Shown: one piece after another, positions 1 through 5,009 of the stretch
How positions within the stretch are numbered: the first letter of the stretch is position 1
How the letters are laid out: every line of letters begins with the position of its first letter
NCBI GenBank assembly: GCA_015232935.1
Contig: JADFYT010000188.1
Coordinates: 1 to 5,009 of the forward strand
Source: Desulfamplus sp.
Lineage (GTDB): Bacteria > Desulfobacterota > Desulfobacteria > Desulfobacterales > Desulfobacteraceae
Direction: 5' to 3'
DNA length: 5,009 nt
Translations under genes and position numbers: made by a program
Notes under the pieces: generated by a model
Told to the model about the DNA's origin: nothing
What the model saw: only the letters and a program-made list of their open reading frames with translations
The model's database searches: none

Positions 1-2
1 TA

Positions 3-1187
3 GATTCCAGGCTTGTAATTGATATTGCCTGTTTTGGTGTTGATCAGGACAACAAGCTTTCAGATGACCGATATTTTATTTTTTTCAACCAGCCTTCTTC
101 GCCTGAAAATGCTTTAAGAAAAACAGGATCTGTTGCCGGAGATGCCGAAAGATTTGATGTTAATCTCACCAAGCTGCCAGCCATGATCAGGAAAATTGTA
201 TTTACAGCAGCAATAGATGGTAATGGTACAATGAAAGATATATCTTCAGGGTATATAAGGCTCTTGTCCAAAGGTACCGAGTTCGCGAGATTCTCCTTTT
301 CAGGAGCTGATTTTGTTGCTGAAAAAGCACTTATGCTGGGAGAGATATACCTCAAGGATATCTGGAGGTTTTCCGCTGTAGGCCAGGGATTTAACGGAGG
401 ATTGAGTGCACTTTTGAAATATTTTGGCGGAGATGAGGTATCAACACCGCCTTCATCAGAAACATCCTCGGCCACATCAAAATCAAGCTCTTCTCAATCA
501 AACGAAGACTCTTCCCGATCTCGATCCGGAACAGCATCACCTGAGGTCAGCCCCCAATCGTCTGCCCCGCAATCTCCTGAAAAAGTTAAACTTACAAAGA
601 TCACTCTTGAAAAAAGAGGCTCTAAAACATCCGTGGATTTAAGAAAAAAGGGGGCTGTCCAGCCAGTTCATATCAATTTGAACTGGGATCAGACAATAAA
701 GCAGAAAGGGGGCTTTTTTGGACCAAAAACAGTAAAGGCTGATCTTGATCTTGGTTGCATGTTTTCCATGAAAGATGGCAGATATGGAGTTATACAGGCT
801 CTTGGCAGATCATTTGGCTCCAGGGTTGCTCCGCCTTTCATATATCTTGACAAGGATGATCGTACAGGTCTCTCCTCAGACGGTGAGAATCTATATATTA
901 TGAGACCTGATCTTATCCAGTTTGTGATGATCTTTGCATTTATTTACGAGGGAACCGCAAATTTCACCCTGGTAAACGGCAGGGTCAAGATAAAGGATGA
1001 ACTGGGCAACACCATTTTCATAAGATTGGATAACCCTGATTCCGGCAGGACATTTTGTTCTATATGCACAATCGAAAACCAGAATGATAAAATTGAAATC
1101 ACAAAGGAAGAAAAATATTTTATTGGCCATAAAGATGCGGATGAGCACTACGGCTTTGGATTTAAATGGACAGCCGGTCAAAAGTAG
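3..1187 (+). CDS. TerD-family stress protein, tandem TerD + TerA-like domains (5' partial)
   Basis: The frame is open from the first complete codon at base 3, so the gene begins upstream of the window. The ATG at 183 lies inside the conserved TerD fold and is not the start. Counting from base 3, 394 residues are visible; roughly 30-40 N-terminal residues are probably missing. TerD hallmarks are seen: DDRYFIFFNQ (21-30), GDAERFDVNLTKLP (46-59), IVFTAAIDG (65-73) and VGQGFNGGLSALL (126-138). A Ser-rich linker (147-194) separates this from a second domain with NLNWD, DLDLGCMFSMKDG (247-259), DDRTG (285-289), GENLYI and a closing WTAG, as in the C-terminal half of TerA-type proteins. Family knowledge: TerD domains bind calcium through clustered acidic residues and act in tellurite and general chemical-stress resistance, possibly at the inner membrane face. 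No signal peptide or membrane segment is visible. Its position just before two PRTases and a HAD enzyme fits a Ter operon. Family assignment is strong; the exact role is unknown. Confidence 0.93.
   Translation, partial: DSRLVIDIACFGVDQDNKLSDDRYFIFFNQPSSPENALRKTGSVAGDAERFDVNLTKLPAMIRKIVFTAAIDGNGTMKDISSGYIRLLSKGTEFARFSFSGADFVAEKALMLGEIYLKDIWRFSAVGQGFNGGLSALLKYFGGDEVSTPPSSETSSATSKSSSSQSNEDSSRSRSGTASPEVSPQSSAPQSPEKVKLTKITLEKRGSKTSVDLRKKGAVQPVHINLNWDQTIKQKGGFFGPKTVKADLDLGCMFSMKDGRYGVIQALGRSFGSRVAPPFIYLDKDDRTGLSSDGENLYIMRPDLIQFVMIFAFIYEGTANFTLVNGRVKIKDELGNTIFIRLDNPDSGRTFCSICTIENQNDKIEITKEEKYFIGHKDADEHYGFGFKWTAGQK
441..584 (+). repeat. Ser-rich low-complexity linker inside the TerD/TerA-like gene
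   Basis: This stretch encodes 48 residues, of which 20 are serine, with Pro, Thr, Gln, Lys and Glu making up most of the rest. It lies exactly between the end of the TerD domain (after FGGDEV) and the beginning of the second domain (KVKLTKITLEKRG). It looks like a flexible, disordered tether. No regular nucleotide period is evident, unlike the repeats in the next two genes. Confidence 0.8.
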
Positions 1188-1201
1188 GATAATCGCCTGA
1201 A

Positions 1202-1230
1202 TTGAACTGTTAACGCTTACAGGACATAGT
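1202..1230 (+). promoter_or_regulatory. Weak sigma-70-like promoter candidate upstream of the PRTase gene
   Basis: TTGAAC (1202-1207) matches four of six bases of the -35 consensus. CATAGT (1225-1230) matches four of six of the -10 consensus, with a 17-base spacer. It lies in the only sizeable gap between genes, 51 bases before the proposed TTG start. Matches of this quality arise often by chance, so it may be nothing; genes 2-4 could equally be read through from the TerD gene. Confidence 0.22.
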
Positions 1231-1269
1231 TTTTTATCGACAAAAATGCAACGAAAAGAAGAAGATAGA

Positions 1270-1274
1270 AAGGA
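1270..1274 (+). promoter_or_regulatory. Shine-Dalgarno site that decides the TTG start of the PRTase/TRSP gene
   Basis: AAGGA is followed by a 6-base spacer and TTG at 1281. The frame is closed by an in-frame TAG at 1266-1268, so no earlier start is possible except within four codons. The first in-frame ATG would be about 60 codons downstream, with no comparable site noted before it. Confidence 0.7.
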
Positions 1275-1280
1275 ACTCAA

Positions 1281-2822
1281 TTGCTGCAAGATTTTTATCA
1301 CCTTAAAAGAGATAATAACCCACTTCGGGAAGAGGCTTTTACACTCTCGTGTCTTGGCAAGATCTACCCCGCATCATCATCAGATTTTTTTAAATTCAGA
1401 AAATATTTGTCAGCCCTTCTTGATGAAGTTTTATCTTTTAAAGATGATAGTTTTACCATGAAAATGCATTCTGGTTTTCATGATTCGGTGTGGCCACAAA
1501 AAAAACGGTTATCCCGTTTTATTTCTGACGCAACTGTTCCAGATACTTCCATTGCTCCAGATGCTTCCATTATTCCACAGACTCCCATTATTCCGGAGGT
1601 TTCTGCTATTCCAAAGATTCCTGTTTTTGATAACAATGATGACATACTTGTTATTGGCCTGACGGAATCAGGCATCATTCCGGCACTTCTGATGTACCTG
1701 GAGACTCTTGGACGTAATATTGATGCCCGTATTCTGTATTCCACAAGAAGGCCTCTGTCCGGGATCGCATTTAAAGAGAAACATTCCCACGGGCCTGATC
1801 ATGTTCTGCCTCTGCCAGATTGTAAAATCAGTCAGATATGGATTGTGGAAGACGAGATTACAAGCGGGAATACGGTTTTAAACCTGATGATTCGGCTATG
1901 CCAATATCTTGATATAGAAAGGGTTCGTGTTTTTGCCTTCGCTGATTTCAGGGACGACAGGCAGAAATCTGATTTTGCTTTAAATGCGGCTATGCATAAT
2001 ATTGAGTGTGCTGTGCATACTCTTGATATAGCTAATTATTTTATCGCTCAGGAATTTCAGTCCAGCAACAACTGTGGAAAATCTGCCTGTAGTCCTGTTG
2101 CTGTTCGGGGGTCCCAATCTACCAATAATTGCAGCAAGGCTGTTTATAGTCCTGCTACTGTTCCTGTCCAGGAATCCCGATTTACCCAAAAACGCAGCAA
2201 GATCGCCTCTGTTCCACGACAGATGAAGTTTGCGGAAGACAGGACAGATGACAGACAATCCAAAGTAAACGACACGCACCTTTCGGTGAATAATGTGAAT
2301 AATATGGAAAGCTCCCGTGAGACAGACTCATTAAAAAGCTGGCATCTTCCTGAAAAACGGCCTGCTCTTGCCATGAAGTCCGGCAATTTTCTTGATTCTG
2401 ATCTGTGGAAACTCTCCACGGACAGTCAAGGCAGAACTGAAATAAGATCTTCGGGATCGGTAAGATATTCGGAGCCGTTAACTAAGGGAACCATTCTTGC
2501 GGTTGGGGAAGCTGTTGATCTGGCTGCCTGTTTTGCCCTGGCAAATGACAATATCCGTTTTCAGCAGATATCTTTGAGTCCATGGAAGGTTGATTATAAA
2601 TCCATTTTCAGCAGAATCAGCTTTGCAGGAAAGTACTATCTTTATAATTATGAAAAACTAAGAGATCCTCTGTTGCATCCGGTGTTTATATTATGTGATC
2701 CAATAGACAGACATATTGAACAGGAGGCCATAATAAAACTTGGAGAGTGTGGAATCGATATTAAACCAATATTAACATCAGGGGGCAGTGTTGAATCAGA
2801 GCTATTCCAGATCAGTCAGTGA
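1281..2822 (+). CDS. Ter-operon phosphoribosyltransferase (PRTase_2-like) with divergent TRSP-type C-terminal domain
   Basis: This 513-residue protein starts at a TTG preceded by AAGGA. The PRTase core shows ILVIGLTESG (122-131), YSTRRPLSG (153-161), KEKHSHGPDHVLPLP (165-179) and the PRPP-binding loop IWIVEDEITSGNT (186-198), where the acidic pair and TSG contact the ribose-5-phosphate in the family. A five-copy hexapeptide repeat (86-115) precedes the core. A long, repeat-rich, polar linker (about 260-400) leads to a C-terminal domain with ILAVGEAVDLA (405-415), SLSP (431-434), YYLYN (452-456) and HPVFILCD (466-473). This matches the layout of TRSP domains, which follow PRTase_2 domains in Ter operons, but the usual GTEE and TRSP signatures are changed. 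Family knowledge suggests formation or cleavage of an N-glycosidic bond on a nucleoside-like compound; the substrate is unknown. It overlaps the next gene by about 30 bases, implying coupled translation. The PRTase call is strong; the TRSP call is moderate. Confidence 0.87.
   Translation: MLQDFYHLKRDNNPLREEAFTLSCLGKIYPASSSDFFKFRKYLSALLDEVLSFKDDSFTMKMHSGFHDSVWPQKKRLSRFISDATVPDTSIAPDASIIPQTPIIPEVSAIPKIPVFDNNDDILVIGLTESGIIPALLMYLETLGRNIDARILYSTRRPLSGIAFKEKHSHGPDHVLPLPDCKISQIWIVEDEITSGNTVLNLMIRLCQYLDIERVRVFAFADFRDDRQKSDFALNAAMHNIECAVHTLDIANYFIAQEFQSSNNCGKSACSPVAVRGSQSTNNCSKAVYSPATVPVQESRFTQKRSKIASVPRQMKFAEDRTDDRQSKVNDTHLSVNNVNNMESSRETDSLKSWHLPEKRPALAMKSGNFLDSDLWKLSTDSQGRTEIRSSGSVRYSEPLTKGTILAVGEAVDLAACFALANDNIRFQQISLSPWKVDYKSIFSRISFAGKYYLYNYEKLRDPLLHPVFILCDPIDRHIEQEAIIKLGECGIDIKPILTSGGSVESELFQISQ
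1536..1625 (+). repeat. Five tandem 18-base repeats, N-terminal part of the PRTase gene
   Basis: Units lie at 1536-1553, 1554-1571, 1572-1589, 1590-1607 and 1608-1625. They encode VPDTSI, APDASI, IPQTPI, IPEVSA and IPKIPV. The second codon of every unit is proline, and ATTCC or GCTCC begins most units. The array sits just before the first beta strand of the PRTase core (DILVIGL) and would form an extended Pro-rich segment. Confidence 0.85.
2058..2219 (+). repeat. Diverged repeat of about 60 bases in the PRTase-TRSP linker
   Basis: Unit 1 (2058-2114) encodes QSSNNCGKSACSPVAVRGS. Unit 2 (2115-2177) begins QSTNNCSKAVYSPATVP, and a third, much decayed copy (2178-2219) reads RFTQKRSKIASVPR. The shared pattern is Q-S-x-N-N-C-x-K-x-x-x-S-P. 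The copies differ at many bases, so this is an old duplication. It lies in the polar linker between the PRTase and TRSP-like domains. Confidence 0.65.
2781..2785 (+). promoter_or_regulatory. Shine-Dalgarno-like GGGGG for the StiP-family gene
   Basis: GGGGG lies inside the last codons of the upstream gene. It is only 2 bases before GTG 2788 but 5 bases before TTG 2791, so it favours TTG as the true start. The difference is one codon. Pairing with the anti-Shine-Dalgarno would include one G-U pair. Confidence 0.45.
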
Positions 2823-4011
2823 GATTAAATCAGTCAGTTCTCCACAGCCCGTGAACCATGTCGAGCCCGTGAACCATGTCGAGCCCGTGAACCATGTCGA
2901 GCCCGTGAGCTATGTCGAATCAGTAAACAGCCTTTGCTGGAATCAGCGTTTTTATCTGAACCTTGAGAAGGAGGTTCACCCCTTTGACGAACCTCATCTT
3001 TTTCGTCCCCTGAACAAGGCATATAATGGCAACACCACCTTCTGGTCAACGCCTTCACCAGAACCTGATCTGGATGACGCTTTCTGGCAAAAAGTGCAAG
3101 CAGATTTTATGCATGACAGTTCAAATCTTATTCAGGATAGTTCAACTTGTATGCATGACAGTTCAACTTTTATTCAAGATAGTTCAGCTTTTATTCAGGA
3201 TAGTTCAATCGGCAAGGCTCATCCCGTACTTTGCAGTGCAGCTCAAAACCTTGCAGCTTCAATCTCGCGGTGGCAGCCTGATCCTGAAAAAATCATCTTT
3301 GTCTCCATTTTAAGGGCAGGGGTGCCAATAACAGAGTGGCTATGCACAATACTTCCAGGATCAGTTGGCACAGCCTTGTCTCTGTTTGTCGGCATTGGCA
3401 TTGACAAGGTTGCACTCGCGGCAATAGAAAGAGATTTTCCTGACCGTTCTATTGTATTTGTGGATGGATGGACAGGAAGAGGCGGTGTGGCAAGAGAGCT
3501 TGCAAAGCTCGACAAAGGTCCTCTTGCTGTGTTGATAGATCCCTGGGGATGGGCAGATTTTTCAGGAATACAAGAGGATGTTTTCTGCCCGTCCGCATGT
3601 TTTACAGGAGTTGCGACTCTTGGGTTTTCAAGGACATTCTTTGTGGATGATGATAGCCTTTTTTCGGCATACCTATTCTCGGAGGAATTTTCAAAAACCG
3701 AACTTGTAATGAGCTGGCAAAAATCTTCTCCTGTATATTCTTCCGCACCATCTTTTATCAGGCAGGCTGAAGTGAAAAGATTTCATGCAGATACAAAACT
3801 TAGAATTCACAGCAATGAGGTGTGCAGGGCTCTTATAAATGCTGCTCCTGAAATCCTTTTGTTTGCAGACGACAAACAGTTTGCCAAAGATAGTTTTTCG
3901 CTCCTGCTTCAACTTGCGGACCAGAGAAAAATTGCATCAGAGTTTAATGTTGGCCATCTAAAAGAACTCAAGACAAAAGTTGCCTGCACACTATCAACAG
4001 TCGCGGCTTAA
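2788..4011 (+). CDS. StiP-family protein: PRTase-like domain plus PELOTA-like C-terminal domain
   Basis: This protein has 407 residues if GTG 2788 is the start; TTG 2791, one codon later, suits the Shine-Dalgarno spacing better. The core shows FVSILRAGVPITEWL (171-185), GIGIDKVALAAIERDFPD (202-219), IVFVDGWTGRGGVARELA (222-239), a loop replacing the usual PRPP site, LAVLIDPWGWAD (246-257) and CPSACFTGVATLGFSRT (267-283). These match the family that databases call 'cysteine protease StiP', which published analysis of Ter operons treats as a PRTase-like fold; protease activity is doubtful here. Residues about 338-390 (RIHSNEVCRALINAAPEILLFADD...) resemble the PELOTA domain, a putative RNA binder. 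The N-terminal region is unusual: a hexapeptide repeat (9-50) and a heptapeptide repeat (109-141) flank a less conserved stretch where typical relatives carry a conserved HYSE-type segment, not seen here. The gene overlaps the upstream PRTase and is followed after about 10 bases by the HAD gene, so all three products likely act in one pathway. Confidence 0.87.
   Translation: MLNQSYSRSVSEIKSVSSPQPVNHVEPVNHVEPVNHVEPVSYVESVNSLCWNQRFYLNLEKEVHPFDEPHLFRPLNKAYNGNTTFWSTPSPEPDLDDAFWQKVQADFMHDSSNLIQDSSTCMHDSSTFIQDSSAFIQDSSIGKAHPVLCSAAQNLAASISRWQPDPEKIIFVSILRAGVPITEWLCTILPGSVGTALSLFVGIGIDKVALAAIERDFPDRSIVFVDGWTGRGGVARELAKLDKGPLAVLIDPWGWADFSGIQEDVFCPSACFTGVATLGFSRTFFVDDDSLFSAYLFSEEFSKTELVMSWQKSSPVYSSAPSFIRQAEVKRFHADTKLRIHSNEVCRALINAAPEILLFADDKQFAKDSFSLLLQLADQRKIASEFNVGHLKELKTKVACTLSTVAA
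2812..2937 (+). repeat. 18-base tandem repeat at the start of the StiP-family gene, crossing the upstream stop codon
   Basis: Seven 18-base units can be aligned, starting at 2812, 2830, 2848, 2866, 2884, 2902 and 2920. They encode SVSEIK, SVSSPQ, PVNHVE three times, PVSYVE and SVNSLC. The three PVNHVE units (2848-2901) are identical at DNA level (CCCGTGAACCATGTCGAG), which points to recent expansion. The first two units share ATCAGTCAGT at 2811 and 2829. The first unit contains the TGA (2820-2822) of the upstream gene. Confidence 0.9.
3112..3210 (+). repeat. 21-base tandem repeat inside the StiP-family gene
   Basis: Units of 21 bases lie at 3112-3132, 3133-3153, 3154-3174 and 3175-3195, plus a partial fifth from 3196. 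They encode HDSSNLI, QDSSTCM, HDSSTFI, QDSSAFI and QDSSI. Every unit carries GA(C/T)AGTTCA. His and Gln alternate in the first four units, suggesting an ancestral 42-base double unit that was itself duplicated. The array lies between the N-terminal region and the PRTase-like core. Confidence 0.9.
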
Positions 4012-4014
4012 GGA
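4010..4014 (+). promoter_or_regulatory. Shine-Dalgarno site supporting a TTG start at 4022 for the HAD gene
   Basis: AAGGA overlaps the TAA stop of the preceding gene and is followed by a 7-base spacer and TTG at 4022. The other possible in-frame start, TTG 3980, has no purine-rich site at a suitable distance. The arrangement fits termination-reinitiation between the two genes. Confidence 0.6.
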
Positions 4015-4021
4015 TTTTATT

Positions 4022-4939
4022 TTGCTTACTTCCACGTCCAGTTTCAGCTCCAGTTCCAGTTACAATGCACTTGTTTGCGATCTTGACGGGACACTGCTTC
4101 ATGCCGAACAGGAGGCTATCGCAGTGCCTGGAAGAACTCGTGCAAGTTTTCTTTCGGCAGATGCAGCTTTGCTTCTTGCAAAGATAAGCAGGATTTTCCC
4201 TGTGGTGATTGCAACCGGAAGAAATGCCATGAGCGTACATAAACTTGTCAGCCAGTTGCCTGATGTTGAGTTCAGCGGCTTTGTTCTTGAGAATGGTTTT
4301 GTGGTTAAACACGGGATTTATGCAAGCAATAATAGTAGTAGTGCAAGTGATATCAGTGATTCTGATATTGATGACAGCAAAATTGCTCAAAACAGGATTG
4401 ATGATAGTGAACATAGCGGTGACAAGAACTCTTTTGCAGAGTGGGATAAAATTGCGGCACTTTTTCCGGACTGGGAAAGATTGCCTTTTTACGAAAATTG
4501 CGTGGGTTTTATTTTCTCTTCAGGCCAGACTGATTCTCCATTAAATCAGGTAGATATTGACAGCATGGCACAGTATGCCGAAATTATTCTAATGGAAAAT
4601 GGATACAACCATCCTGTTTATAAGGAAAAAAGAAAAATTTTTATCTATCCCGGACATGTAGATAAAACCAGAGGTCTTGCCTTTCTTGGTGTGCATCCAT
4701 ATATTGCAATGGGTGACGGCAGCAATGATTTGCAGATGATGGAGCAAAGCACATTGCCTGTAATGCCGGATTCAGGCGTTAATGAATTAAAAGAGATCGT
4801 AATGCAGAAAAAAGGATTTTGTTCCATGCAGAGCTCTCACAGAGCTTCCTTTGAAATGCTTGAATTTGCATACGAAAAAATCAAGGCTATTACCGAAAAC
4901 AAGGCAATTAGCGAAAAAAGTGCCGGAGCCTGCGTATAG
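4022..4939 (+). CDS. HAD-superfamily phosphatase of a Ter-type operon
   Basis: Starting at TTG 4022 the protein has 305 residues; a start at TTG 3980 would add 14 and overlap the preceding gene by 32 bases. All four HAD motifs are present: CDLDGT with nucleophile D20 and acid/base D22, VVIATGRN with T65, K215 in YPGHVDKTRG, and GDGSND with D232 and D236 for Mg2+. The cap lies between motifs II and III, as in the Cof-like (type IIB) phosphatases of about 270 residues. A Ser/Asp-rich insertion (about 101-136) explains the extra length, and a Ser-rich N-terminus precedes motif I. Family knowledge: such enzymes remove phosphate from small phosphorylated metabolites in the cytoplasm. Being last in the run after two PRTase-like genes, it probably dephosphorylates the phosphoribosylated product or intermediate; the substrate cannot be read from sequence. 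No broken motif is seen, so it should be active. Confidence 0.9.
   Translation: MLTSTSSFSSSSSYNALVCDLDGTLLHAEQEAIAVPGRTRASFLSADAALLLAKISRIFPVVIATGRNAMSVHKLVSQLPDVEFSGFVLENGFVVKHGIYASNNSSSASDISDSDIDDSKIAQNRIDDSEHSGDKNSFAEWDKIAALFPDWERLPFYENCVGFIFSSGQTDSPLNQVDIDSMAQYAEIILMENGYNHPVYKEKRKIFIYPGHVDKTRGLAFLGVHPYIAMGDGSNDLQMMEQSTLPVMPDSGVNELKEIVMQKKGFCSMQSSHRASFEMLEFAYEKIKAITENKAISEKSAGACV
4322..4429 (+). repeat. Ser/Asp-rich low-complexity insertion in the HAD gene
   Basis: This stretch encodes about 36 residues dominated by Ser, Asp, Asn and Ile, with degenerate copies of AGTGAT and GATGATAG (for example SDISDSDIDDS and later RIDDSEHSGD). It falls in the cap region after the VLENGFVVKHG strand. 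It is likely a disordered loop. Confidence 0.65.
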
Positions 4940-4945
4940 ATCTAC

Positions 4946-4980
4946 GATCGAGAAAAAGATGCATTTTGATTTTCACGATC
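4946..4980. repeat. Imperfect inverted repeat after the HAD gene
   Basis: GATCGAGAAAA (4946-4956) is complementary to TTTTCACGATC (4970-4980) except for one central A-A mismatch, leaving a 13-base loop. It begins 7 bases after the last stop codon, so it could stabilise or help end the operon transcript. No T-run follows either arm, so it is not a standard intrinsic terminator. It might instead be a protein-binding site or the edge of a repeat element. Confidence 0.45.
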
Positions 4981-5009
4981 AGGGGGTGACCGGAATTCGG
5001 TGATACCTG

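Noticed and set aside
44..475. Minus-strand open frame of 143 residues
   Set aside because: It is antisense to the conserved TerD domain and shows no recognisable domain.
183..1187. ATG at 183 as the start of the TerD-family gene
   Set aside because: The same frame is open to the left edge and encodes conserved TerD motifs (DDRYFIFFNQ, GDAERFDVNLTKLP) before this Met, so the gene is partial and starts outside the window.
1196..1223. CCTG...CAGG inverted repeat in the gap after the TerD-family gene, as a terminator
   Set aside because: The stem is only 4 base pairs with a 20-base loop and lacks a well-placed T-run.
1246..1461. Small ORF starting with ATG at 1246 (MQRKEEDRKELNCCK)
   Set aside because: It overlaps the N-terminus of the PRTase gene in another frame, has no good ribosome binding site and no recognisable domain; the TTG at 1281 has a clear AAGGA.
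2848..2919. CRISPR array
   Set aside because: The repeats are directly contiguous 18-base units without unique spacers and are in frame within a coding sequence.
2968..2974. Strong AAGGAGG Shine-Dalgarno-like string inside the StiP-family gene
   Set aside because: No in-frame start codon follows at a suitable distance (the TTG at 2984 is out of frame), so it appears to be a by-product of the Glu-Lys-Glu codons.
3980..4021. TTG at 3980 as the start of the HAD gene
   Set aside because: There is no purine-rich site upstream, whereas AAGGA sits 7 bases before TTG 4022; the extra 14 residues carry no HAD motif. It cannot be fully excluded.
3968..4414. Minus-strand open frame of 148 residues
   Set aside because: It lies opposite the well-supported HAD gene and its motifs I and II, and its product is rich in Cys, Ile and Thr without a recognisable domain.

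Overview
The window carries four consecutive plus-strand genes covering almost all of its length. Together they look like part of the Ter (tellurite/chemical-stress) gene neighbourhood, specifically the module proposed from comparative genomics to make or process a nucleoside-like metabolite. From left to right they are: (1) a TerD-family protein, cut by the left edge of the window, made of a TerD domain, a Ser-rich linker and a second TerA-like domain; (2) a phosphoribosyltransferase (PRTase_2-type) with a long linker and a divergent TRSP-type C-terminal domain; (3) a protein of the family annotated 'cysteine protease StiP', which is a PRTase-like domain followed by a PELOTA-like putative RNA-binding domain; (4) a HAD-superfamily phosphatase. 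Function is inferred from recalled family motifs only; no search was run.

Layout: gene 1 runs from the left edge to 1187. A 93-base gap (1188-1280) holds a weak promoter candidate and the ribosome binding site of gene 2. Gene 2 (1281-2822) overlaps the start of gene 3 (2788-4011) by about 30 bases. Gene 4 starts about 10 bases after the stop of gene 3 and ends at 4939. Genes 2-4 therefore look co-transcribed and translationally coupled, and gene 1 probably belongs to the same operon. All three complete genes appear to start at TTG or GTG. The last 70 bases are non-coding and contain an imperfect inverted repeat.

The most unusual property is shared by all four proteins. Each well-conserved core is interrupted or flanked by low-complexity or short tandem-repeat sequence: a Ser-rich linker in gene 1; 18-base repeats and a diverged roughly 60-base repeat in gene 2; 18-base and 21-base repeats in gene 3; and Ser/Asp-rich stretches in gene 4. 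The clear repeat units are multiples of three, so copy-number change alters protein length but not frame. The 18-base series in gene 3 extends back through the stop codon of gene 2.

The organism is a bacterium of moderate-to-low GC with good Shine-Dalgarno sites and frequent TTG/GTG starts. The style would fit a Gram-negative such as a member of Desulfobacterota, but this is only an impression. A complete pathway module would be expected to include further genes (for example ATP-grasp and HpcH/CitE-like aldolase genes, plus other TerD paralogues); none lies inside this window.
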